This document shows positions 53,979 through 64,000 of a stretch of 64,000 nt of DNA, one piece after another. The stretch is from Branchiostoma lanceolatum (taxonomy: Eukaryota > Chordata > Leptocardii > Amphioxiformes > Branchiostomatidae). The translations under genes and the position numbers were made by a program. Within the stretch, counting starts at the first letter, position 1. Each line of letters opens with the position of its first letter. Location: positions 8,272,734-8,336,733 of the forward strand of contig NC_089738.1 in NCBI RefSeq assembly GCF_035083965.1, given 5' to 3'. The notes beneath the pieces were generated by a model. That model searched no databases. It was not told the DNA's origin and saw only the letters and a program-made list of their open reading frames with translations.

Positions 53979-56900
53979 TCATTTCTTCTTTGCAAATCCC
54001 TTGGCCTTGTACTTGGTGACAAACTGGGCCACGTCGAACTTGCGCTTGCAGCCGTTGTAGTTCATGAAGCGAATCTTGCCGAAGACAGCTCGTTCTGCCC
54101 AGCCCTGGTCGTGGATACCACAGATAGACCACATACACCCTGTGTATAAGAAAAAATGAAACAGGAAATAAAATTTCAGTTTGTGAAACTGTTGACAATG
54201 ATGGGTCAAGATTTTTCTTCATAAAACAAGATATAAGAACCAAATCTATATGCATGTATTGGATATCATTGCTCTTTTACATCCCAGTCCTAACCTTAAC
54301 CTTTAGCACACTGAAGTGTGTGTTTGGAACCCAATTCCCCTTTCTTTGATTTAGTACTATAACTTCAATAACAAAATTACCTTTTACCATGTAATATATT
54401 ATATGGATTGATATTGAGAAATAGTTCTAATAAATGAAAAATTATAACTTATGATCAATGTGACCACACTTGTGAGGTAGGTGCAAGCCTTTATAATCTA
54501 TTTTGGTGGCTATTGAGTTTTACAACTGAACGGTTGGTTACAATTTGTGAATGGGAATATAGTTACCCAATTTTTTCTTCAAAATGGGAAAGCAGGACAG
54601 CCTATTCCGAGAAGCAACAAAAACAATTGGCGTGGCCTTTCAAACATAAAACAGGTGGAACACACATCCCCATAATCTTCCAAACCTGTCAGACTTACCC
54701 ACATATCCGTTAGGGTCCCTCCCATCCAGACTGTACTTATCGTTCAGGTACAGGGCATCCTTCAGCGCAACCTCTGGGGACTCTGTCCACTCTAGGATCT
54801 TCTTAGCCCAGTACATGCGCAGGAACCCATGCATCTTCCCCTCTACATTCAACTGGATCTGTGATAATAGAGAAGGAAGATGGAAATCAAACATGTTGAA
54901 GAGTACAATCAAAGACAGACTATTTGCTAGCAGGCTGGACATCTTACACTAAGAAAACTAGGAAATTTGACACCATCCTTTTGAAGTCATGTCAGTCATG
55001 GCCGACTTGACGGTTGATGGACATTAGCGGAAGAAGAAGAAGGGGACACCAAGAGGACACTCTGTTTCCCTGGTAATTATAACACATGTACAAATGTCAT
55101 GTGTTTCCTCCAGAATCCTCATAACAGACACTGGGACAGCATGTAAATTGATTGACATGCAAAGCTTCATTGTACCAGGTAATTGGGGAAGTCTACCCCC
55201 CCCCCATTTTTGGATGCCACGTCTATAAATGCTACCTAAAAACCTGACTAAACGTGTACACTGCCTGGCCAATGTGACCAATTTCTGGTGGTCCCTTAGA
55301 TAATTCTTCCTAGATCCTATTGACATTAGCATTAAGAATCCTGTGTATAGTGACCACCTGTCCACATAGACCAGATTTTATCAGTCCTCTGAGTTGTCTT
55401 CTTTGGCAGTTTTTCTACATCATGTGCAGCTGGATAAAAGAAATAGAGCACAAAACATTGCAAATCAAGTTAAGAAAAATGTACCTGAGCAGCATTCCAC
55501 AAGTTATCGTGTGTCTTGGCCTGTTCCAGCTGCTCGCGGCTGTACAGGTACTCCCGCTTGTCACCTGCATGGTCCTGCAGGGTCTTCTGTGCCCAGGCAG
55601 AAGCACCTGGAAAGGGTAAAGGATATACAGTCAAATATAACCATGTGTGAGATATGTTTTTAAACCTAACTCTCCCTAACTATCTTTCCCTGGGGTCTAG
55701 GATGACAATGATTATCACGTGCATGTCTTGTTTCTGTCACTTAACCTTCTCCCTGCTGCCTAACTCTGTAATCAATAGAGAATGGGGTGCCAAACAGCTA
55801 CTTCAGTGTGCTAAAGGTTAAGCTGATACACATCTTACTGTTGCATTTAGTCCTTCTTATGGATGCTGTAACAGATGCATATCCCATTTATGCTACACCT
55901 ATAATTCTTATTATCAATTTAAAACAAATCCTGGCTCAATGTTTAAGTAAAAATACCTTAAAATTCAAAACACAAAACAGCACATTGAACCAATGTATAT
56001 TGGATAACATGACACTGGACAAAAACAGCCTATAACTTGCAAATTTGCAGATCTTTAATAAAAAAAGTTTGAATTTTATGGGTTTCGCACCTTCGACGGA
56101 GTCATATTTGTCGTGGTTGTAGAAGCAGAAATTGTCCGACAGCTCCCTTCTGATGATGGCTTCCTCGATGTAGGCATCCACGGACTCCTTGTACTTACTC
56201 CTGTACTTCTTCACCGTCAGGATACATCTCTGTACAGAGATCTGACCTGTAGAAGGAATAGGTAAAACTTTAGTTGCAACCAAGGTAATTCATACATGTA
56301 CAATTCAACTACCGATATAGCAGTCATATATCTTTTTGCAGGGCTTCTTGGTTAACTTCTTGTATATTTTGACTCGTGACCATTGCTTAGTACATGAAGT
56401 ATTGATTCTTTCCTGAGTACACATATGACCTAAGATTGAGAATGTGAACAGACATCTCAATTACTTTCTGAACCCTAAAGTCTTCACACAAACATACAGT
56501 AGAATAGAAAATGTTGTGGTGGTTTTATGTTCAGTACTTGCGATGACTTCTTTACTGCTAACTTAAAACCACCAGGAAAATATTTAGAGTCTTCTGCCCG
56601 CCTTGATTCAACCACAAACTTTATAAACCACAGGGAACACTCCATTTTCTTTCTACAGCGAAATCAAAACCCTGCAAACGTTCCCTCTTTTACAGTACCT
56701 GTACCAATCAACTTTCATAGACGCCTACAAACTACCAAACTGAATACTGTAAATGCATTTAATTTTGTGTGGTTTTTATTTTGAAAGGGAAAATGGAGTG
56801 TTTGCTGTGGTTTCACATTCGCGGCAGTGCTATGGCCACACACTGCTACAGTATTGGACGAAAATGTTCGTGGTGGTTTAAAACCGCGAACATGAAACCA

Positions 56901-59900
56901 ATGCGAAGATTTCTGCATTTACAGTACTTAAAAAAATACACCTACAAACTACCAAACTGAAATACTCAATCCTTACCAAAGTGTATCCATGGTGACAGGT
57001 TACTAAGAGCCTGTTTGTTGGGGTTGTTTCTGTCGGAGCCAAAGTTCTTCAGTCTCTGCTTACAGAAGGACTCCAGCATGCGGAGACCCCCCGTGGTGCC
57101 GGGCGTGGCCCAGGTTACCTCGGCAACAGTCATGTCCACCTCCAGACTGTCCCTGGCTGCAACCCAGTCTGTAGGCTATGTGGAGAGATGGTACAAAAGA
57201 TGTAAAAACCCCATTTTCGCATATTTGCAAAGACGGTTAGAATTAGTCACAATTTAGCTTTGTACCAGCTTGCAGATTCTTGTTTTGAATGTCTTATAAA
57301 AACATTTGATAAGATAAAATTCACATCATTTTCAGGTACAAAGCTTATGTATTCTGTTGAAGTCCGTCATGCATTCAGAACCTTCCCACAACTTAGCTCC
57401 TAACCACTCCACAACCAAGGTCGGCGCTGGGTTGGGAGTAGCTACAGAGTTTACACCTTTGATTGCCTCTAAGCAAAATATATTTCAAAATTGATTGTTG
57501 AAAGGCACAGACCACACTAAGAAACTAGAAGGCAACCTACTCCAAATCACATATACTAGTAACCTTGCTCGCGACTAACTCCCAATTTTGGTCTGGAGAC
57601 AGTCGGGAGACCATGCTGGGCTATGTGTGACAGGGCTTTAATGTAGGCTGAGACGGTTGTAAAACAGTGGCTTGTGTACTTGCAGAAAGAGTTTTCAAAT
57701 TTCAGATAACGTAAAACGTGACAAAAAATAGTGCCTGACTGAAGCCCTGCATTTGTATAATTTATGCACTTACCTCAGGCTTGTCTTTAGGAGGATGAGG
57801 GTGCTTAGACACAGGAGGGAACTCTGTGAGGTAGCCCGACAGCTGGTTGTGGATCTTGTTCCGAATGGTGCGCGCTCCGTACTCCTGCTTAGGGGATGCC
57901 TCCCAGCACGGCACAATGTTGTGGGCATCCACCTGAAGTGTAGTAAATAAAACATATCAGCACACAAGAAAACTGGTTTTAAGCAATGCTCAGTTTGCCA
58001 CTCAATAATACATGTAATGATGACACTGTGGAAGGGGCTTCATTTAGTGACAAATTCATTTTATCATAAGCAAAACCCTTACTATTTTGCTCTTCAGTTT
58101 TTTCGTCTCTGTCAGCTCCTATAAATATATGTACCGTGTATGGTATCAGTTTACAGTTGACTGAGAAACCAAAATAGCAAAAAAATTTTGACAGTTGGAC
58201 AATCTCCATGTCAGGAGTTCTTTCCAACTATTTTCAGCCAATATACCTACCTGCCAAGGCCTGCATTTCTTTGATGTTAGTGCTATTCAAAAGCGTTTTG
58301 AGGGAAGCCCCACCTCGAGCTCGTGAAAGAACCCACCACACTTATCGAAAAGAGCCGGGGTCCTTCCCGGTGTTAGTTGATCAAATAAATCTATCCGGAT
58401 ATGCAGCTTATACTCTTCAGTACAAACCTGGTGTGTTATACCACGAGGCAGTTTACCGGGTATGCAATACAAACTAACAAACCTGGACAAATGGAACGTC
58501 GTTCGGCAGTTTCTCCGCCAGGTCGTGAACCCACTTCATGGGCGTCCTGAGAGGGGAGAAGTCTGTCACCACCCCTCCGATGTTCTTCTCCTCTACAAAC
58601 CCAGGCAGGACGTCCACGGCGTAACCAGTCAGGAGGTGAAAACTCACATCAAGGTCTGTCAGCTCCTGTGGAGACAACAGAGCATTGTCAACTGTTGATG
58701 GTAACCAGCTTCGAAACTGTTCTTACATGAACACATCAATGTTCTAGATAGCCTAGTTTGATCATAGGGGCCACTTCTTTGTAGGGAGAGCCATGTGACC
58801 TTTTATCACATCTTTTAGAGAACCCTGCACATTATCTGAAACAACCGTTAGCAAACAGTCAAACCTGAATTGAAGGTAGCAATACATGACTATTGAAGCT
58901 GTAAAATTATTTATATGATTTAACATTTCTCATCAAACTGAATGAAAATGTTTTCTATAACATGCTGTCTTCATAACTTTTTAAGAGAGGCCCGTGCATT
59001 TCTGTATAGCAATATATATACATATCATGGTTACCAGAGTATACAATTAACCAATGCTGAAGACTAGTCTCAGTTAACTCGTGGATTACAATGGTTGCTT
59101 CATATTCACCTTCTCTACCTCCTCCAGACCCTTCAGCATGAACCCGTAATGTCGGATGTTAGCCTCCAGGAACTTTGGTACCAGACAGAAGCAAACGTAC
59201 AGGGGGACTTTGTGTTTCATGGCCAGTCTCTGGGCAAACAGCAACGCCCAGTTATCTGCAAGGAGAAACATGAAAAATATGATTTAATCAATGAAAAACA
59301 ACTGGAAAACCACAAGATGTCAACTAGCATAACACAATATAAAACATAAATATTAATGCAACACCTTAGGGAACTAGTTACATGTACCTTGGATGTAACC
59401 TATATTAAAACTTTGTCCTCAGTCTGAGGTTCAACCACTTACCACGGTATTGAGTAATGTTCAAAGTCAAAATTCATTATCAAGCCATCACATGATTTTT
59501 TGAATGCCCTCATCACTGTTGGCTAATTTCTTTATTTCTTCAGACTTTTCTTATCAAGGGATGTTCCTGTAGCTCATTGGTAGATGCCCCACAGTTGAGA
59601 TCATTGGTTCCAATTGGATCCTTGGTAATTAGGAGACCCAAGTTTGAATGCGGGGAAGGGTATCCCGGTTGGAGCTGCATTCATCTTTCGGAAGGGACAC
59701 AAATTGGGAGTCCCATGATCGATGTGACTCGAGCATGTTAAAAGACACAGCCTTGCTACTCAGATAGGTACCTACTGGCTGTATTTCAGATGAATATCTA
59801 TGGTGACGTTACCACATTTTGCATTGATTAGGCACTTTCGCACATTCGAGTATGCATGTGTGGTGTTAAAGGTAAAGGCCCCTGAGACACAAACAAAACC

Positions 59901-60460
59901 TGCATGGGCATTGTTATGCAAATAGAGACAATGGTCAAGACTATTTATAAGCCAGGGACCTTCACCTTTGACACCACACATGCGTACTCGAATGTGTGAA
60001 AGTGACTTTTTCCTTCCTTAAAATACCCACCTTGCACCCTCTGGTCACGTGACATCCAGTACAGGATCCCCCCACAGTTCTGCTTCAAGTCTCCCACATC
60101 GGACATCTGACGGCATCTCTTCTTGTTGAACTTGAACCCTGCGACCGACTCGCACACGTTCGTCCTCCTCTCCGCTATCTGGTCCAGGAAGTCTTCACTA
60201 CCAGCTCCATCTTGTGAGGAGCTTTCTCCGCTTTCGACTTTCACTTTTTTGGAAGGACTGTCGCTTGAACCCGCAGTTTTCCTCTTAGAAGACATGTTAC
60301 TTGATGATACTGCGATGAATTTCTTGGCAAGAACAAAAGAATTTTTCTTGGAGAGATTTAAGAAAGTTGAGATTGAAGCCCTGTGTACAAATTTGCTCTT
60401 ACAAGTAGCCAAAAATAGCGTTCTTGTTGGTAGACCAAAAACAAAGAGTCCTAGGCTCAT
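53979..60460 (-). CDS. PHR: Class II CPD photolyase
   Basis: Light-driven flavoprotein that splits cyclobutane pyrimidine dimers in DNA. Nine exons on the - strand: 60460-60031, 59255-59110, 58665-58483, 57932-57774, 57175-56977, 56246-56091, 55606-55485, 54858-54699, 54139-53979. All GT-AG, phases consistent: 571 residues from the ATG at 60460, or 516 from the ATG at 60295. Class II marks: [88 protein letters not shown] with DQGW. The upstream 55 residues are basic and Ser/Phe/Leu-rich without acidic residues, like a mitochondrial presequence; the internal start gives MSSKRK...SPSKKVKVE, a nuclear-signal-like sequence. Ends AKGFAKKK. Introns hold several MITEs and SINEs. Confidence 0.93.
55741..55821 (-). 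repeat. TTAA MITE copy, 81 bp, reverse orientation
   Basis: In a photolyase intron. TTAACCTTCTCCCTGCTGCC ... CTAAAGGTTAA, with TTAA at both ends. Confidence 0.75.
56498..56930. mobile_element. Two adjacent MITEs of the TACTGTAA family
   Basis: In a photolyase intron. Blocks at about 56498-56700 (ATACAGTAGAAT ... TTTACAGTACC) and 56747-56930 (TACTGTAAATGC ... GCATTTACAGTA). Both carry the GTGGTGGTTT/AAAACCACC inner pairs seen at 29419-29628. Confidence 0.65.
58284..58480 (+). repeat. SINE tail fragment
   Basis: In a photolyase intron. AAGAACCCACCACACTTATC, TCCGGATATGCAGCT and GTACAAACCTGGT match the tail of the 50170-50560 SINE in the opposite orientation; the tRNA-like head is missing. Confidence 0.65.
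59565..59770 (+). repeat. tRNA-derived SINE-like element
   Basis: In photolyase intron 1. CTGTAGCTCATTGGTAGATG resembles a tRNA A box and GGTTCCAATTGG a B box; followed by CATCTTTCGGAAGGGAC, a common SINE-core-like stretch. Confidence 0.55.
59833..60004. mobile_element. Foldback MITE, about 172 bp
   Basis: CACTTTCGCACATTCGAGTA at the left and the inverse TACTCGAATGTGTGAAAGTG at the right; pairing continues through GTGTGGTGT and AAAGGT motifs. It sits 27 bp inside photolyase intron 1, close to the donor at 60030. Confidence 0.85.
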
Positions 60461-61230
60461 TCAAGAGCAACTTGCACCATTTGAAAGACGATTTTCTTAT
60501 GAATACACTTGAAAACGGCTCCTGCAAAAAAAGGAATGGAAAAATCATTAAACATCAACTGTTTTAAATTGATAAAACTTACACATCAAAATGACAAAAG
60601 TGTGGTATCACATCAAATCGTTTAAGTCCTTGCTATGACTTACTAGTATACTCAACGTTAACTGTTATGCAACATAAAGAGCACACGCCTCACAGTTTTT
60701 TTCCGTCTAAATTAATATTTCTGAACAATGATGGTCCCTGTTATTTTCCCAGATTGGAACACCACACTAATACAATTGCATAAAACAAAATACAAAAGAA
60801 AATTCGAGCAAAACCAGGCAGAAAGTGCATTTCAGTACCCATTATATAACACAGCACACCGCGTTATGCAACTGGACTACGGCGTCCCCCCTCCCCCTCC
60901 ATAGAAACACACACTCTAGACCGCTTTTCTCGAGCTAAAAAGGAGAATACAGATTTCCAGATAGAAAAATGACTTCTAAAGAGCCTAAGGCATGATATGC
61001 ACCAATCTGGGAGGTTTTACCTTTCTTATAACTTCAGTACGAAGTGTTTTGCGTCCGACCTCTCTCTTGGCTAGCGTCTTTTTCTCCAAAGCTGGCGCTA
61101 AATATGCAAATCAGTTCAAATGTCCCGCGCGGGGGGTTATGGGTCAGGGACATAGGACTGGACCATGTGCGGGGAGGGGACTGTCTTTTTTGATGAGATT
61201 TTTTTAATAAAAAGTAGGATGAAAGATTTT
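60461..61230. other. Upstream of the photolyase gene
   Basis: Likely photolyase promoter and leader. No TATA box recognised on the - strand. A GC-rich patch (about 61110-61180) precedes the mobile element. Confidence 0.4.
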
Positions 61231-63412
61231 TATGTTTAGCCATACCTAGTATGGCTAAACATATTGTTTTTATGTTTAGCCATAAGTATGGCTCAACATA
61301 TTGTTTTCTCTCATGTTTCTTCTCCTGTCAAATCTTCAAATCGATTCATCTCTGTCATTTTTTGACCAAATGACCTGAAATTTGGTACAGAGGTAATGTA
61401 GGCAAAAACCAATGTACGTTCTTTTCCTTTTTTTGATATTGACCTTGAAAGTGATTTTATTGAGGTTTTTAGGCTATTTTTAGCATATCTTGGCCTCCTG
61501 CGCCCTTGTATTTCAACCGAATGACCTGAAATTTGCTGTATATGTGGCTTGAACAAATATTTAAAGGACTACATTCCCATTTTTGGCATACATATATTCA
61601 AAACGATTTATTTTGGGCTTTCTTGACAATATTTGCCACTTCTGTCACTTTCAATACTACATATGACCTACAGGTCATTGACCCCGAGTGCCTTGCACCT
61701 GGCCAAGCTTGAAGTTTGCTTACGAGGAGGAAAGACCGGACATAAACATTTAACGTGATTATCGGGAAAACACCATGTTCCCTTAAACTCAGTGGTTAAA
61801 TTGCAGTTTAGGAAATTTTATAACAGAAAACAAGTTAAATCAATGATTTTGTGAATGTTTATTCTAGCATTAGTTATTCCAGATATTTTCAAACTCCAAA
61901 TTCTTCAACACAACACGGGAGATCGTTTCTCCTCAGACTGGCGCGACACTCCTGTCAAAATTGATTGATGATCTCTCTCTGCCGCCGACTTCATACATGA
62001 TCAAAGGCGGGTGGTAGGCGGTGCCTTCCTACATGTCCTACGTACGGGCGTATGGATCGTAGAATTCGGCAAAAAAGGAATGATTAGGCCAGTAGAGTCA
62101 GTCCCCGGTAAGGTCAATGATTCGCCCCTTTGCGCTAGCTTGTAACGTTAAATGAATGTACCCTCTGGTGGCCAAACTTCACTGACAAACTTTCTCCCTA
62201 TTATCATCATGAGCTTGCGTTAGTCTGGTACTAGTGACTATTATGTGCCGGGAATGTTTATCTATCGCACGCCTTGGAAGGAAGTTCAACCATGATAAAT
62301 GGTCGGCCGTTGCGAAAATTTGGAATCCCATGCTGTTGATTTTTGTGATTGAATCTGTAAGAAAATATATTTTCATGTCGTTCATGTTTTTGGGACGGAC
62401 GCCGGGACGGGGTGAATTTTTTCTATCATTTTCGTCCCGTTAGTAATGCAAATCGAATCGTGTTGCACAAGAGGCAAAACACTAAAAACGTGGGTCTTGT
62501 GGAGTGTTTTGGAGCGGGAAAATGCCGGATATTAGCGGTGCCGAACAGTGTACATCGTCGCGCGCGGGTGACGCTCCGTCAAAACAAATCCGCTGGTGGT
62601 CTAGCGCGGCCACCGAAAATAGGCAGAAACACACAGGAGGACTTAGCACCTTCGTTTATGAGGGCAATTGTGAAAATCTTTTGTTACAAATTGTTCGAAC
62701 ATTGAAACATTTGGATAGATGGTTTGAAACTGTTCTAAATAAAGAGATTTTTGTGTAGTTACGTTCGAAATGTTTCCAACGTATGTGAAATGAGTTCAAA
62801 CATGTTATAAGTTTCAATTCTAATTGTTTGAACACTTTAGAACTGTTGTGACTTAGACATTCTTTTAATCAAAATAGTTCAAACATATTACAAATATTAT
62901 ATTAAAACCCTCTCGGTGACTTTGAATTGACCCAAATATGTTGTTTTTGGTCATTTCCTTCGTCTCCTGTCAAATCTTCATATGTATACTATGGAAAACT
63001 TCATTCTTCCCTGGGGCTGATCTTTTTTAATTCAATTTTGAACTGGGTTGATTATGCGCAAGAGTGTAATTTTCAGCGGATATTTTTCGACTGGTTTACA
63101 TGGAAATGGCACGGAATATCCCATTCTTGCAAGGGGAGGATTCTTTAATTATTTCTTTCAATTTTGAGCTGGAATGATTATGAAAAAGTCCATTCTTTAG
63201 CAGAAGTGTTAATCAATTAGTGGATATGGTTGTGGACTGGTCCATATTGTGTTGAGGTGCTACTGGAAGACTCAGTTTTGGACTGGGGTGATTCATTTTT
63301 TTAGTGCAAGTATTTTAGAATGGTCCATTGTTATTTGGGGAGAGTCCATTTTTTGCATGGCGAGGAGTATGGCTAAACATGCTGTATTTGCTCGCAAATG
63401 TTGCCTTTCTAG
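61231..63412. mobile_element. 2.2-kb mobile element, copy B
   Basis: Near-identical to 9591-11993. Starts with a doubled ATGTTTAGCCAT...ATGGCTAAACAT end (61231-61300) and ends TGCCTTTCTAG (63412), the same end as copy A. Lacks about 240 bp present in copy A. The 77-codon MPDISGAEQ frame (62525-62758) has the same translation as in copy A. Confidence 0.82.
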
Positions 63413-63850
63413 TTACTCATGTTTCTTCTCCTCCTCCTGTCAAATCTTCAAATCGATTCATCTCTGTCATTTTTTGACCAAATGACCTGAAATTTGGTAC
63501 AAAGGTAATGTAGGCAAAAACCAATGTGCGTTTTTTTCCTTTTTTGATATTGACCTTGAAAGTGATTTTATTGAGGTTTTTATGACCAATAATGCATATC
63601 ATGGCCTCCTGGGCCCTGGTATTTCAACCGAATGACCTGAAATTTGCTGTATATGTGCCTTGAACAAATATTTAAAGGACTACATTCTCATTTTTGGCAT
63701 ACATATCTTCAAAACGATTTATTTGGGGCTTTCTTGACAATATTTGCCACTTCTGTCACTTTCAATACTACATATGACCAAAAGGTCAGTGACCCCAAGT
63801 GCCTTGCACCTGGCCTTGCAAGGTCTGTGAGCCTTGCGACCACCTGATTG
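63413..63850. mobile_element. Truncated third copy of the same element
   Basis: Directly after copy B the 5' portion of the element starts again (CTCATGTTTCTTCTCC, GACCTGAAATTTGGTAC, AAACGATTTATTTGGGGC) and diverges after about 63810. Confidence 0.75.
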
Positions 63851-64000
63851 GTCAATTGAATTAATCTAATTATCTTTCATTTCTGGCGCAGGTGTGCTAA
63901 TATCCATGCCAAATATGGTATGGGAATTCCTAGGACATGTGATTACATGGCTTTGTTCACTCTTTTTTAGAACAAAGATACACATCTCCAGTTCCTATGT
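63851..64000. other. Window end, nothing recognised
   Basis: Short non-coding segment without recognised features. Confidence 0.4.

Overview
This is animal nuclear DNA: genes split by GT-AG introns, TATA promoters, tRNA-derived SINEs, MITE-like foldback elements, LINE remnants and microsatellites. The gene content (vertebrate-style hyaluronan synthases, class II CPD photolyase, POLE3, cytosolic 5'-nucleotidase 1, a BRICHOS protein) and the repeat style fit a cephalochordate (amphioxus, Branchiostoma-like). That assignment is inferred from gene families, not from a database match.

Region 1 (about 1-31 kb) is a cluster of three hyaluronan synthase (HAS) paralogues: HAS-A (+, 6090-7778), HAS-B (-, 13964-16366) and HAS-C (-, 20803-23178). 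In each the whole coding sequence is one exon whose ATG directly follows a splice acceptor. Clear non-coding first exons with TATA and CRE sites are visible for HAS-B and HAS-C. HAS-A has the usual HAS length. HAS-B and HAS-C carry an added cytosolic tail of about 240 residues with an internally repeated motif, basic Ser/Thr sites and a conserved C-terminal end. A fourth TATA/first-exon unit of the same layout lies at 30.5-30.7 kb with no coding exon of its own nearby.

Region 2 (36.2-45.6 kb) holds an AMP-type cytosolic 5'-nucleotidase (NT5C1, +, six coding exons) convergent with POLE3 (-, four exons), the histone-fold subunit of DNA polymerase epsilon and CHRAC.

Region 3 (48.1-60.5 kb) holds an unusual six-exon BRICHOS-domain precursor (+): a membrane anchor, a BRICHOS-like core, an acidic stretch and a C-terminal tail of repeated Arg triplets. 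It is convergent with a nine-exon class II CPD photolyase (-) whose first exon offers two in-frame starts, a basic presequence-like one and a nuclear-signal one.

Mobile DNA fills the rest: two near-identical copies of a 2.1-2.4 kb element (9591-11993 and 61231-63412), three MITEs with TAA target duplications, a nested foldback (32470-33366), large perfect or near-perfect hairpins, Penelope-like debris with a hammerhead-ribozyme-like core (41.2 kb), SINEs and tandem repeats. No tRNA or rRNA gene, CRISPR array or prokaryotic feature was seen.
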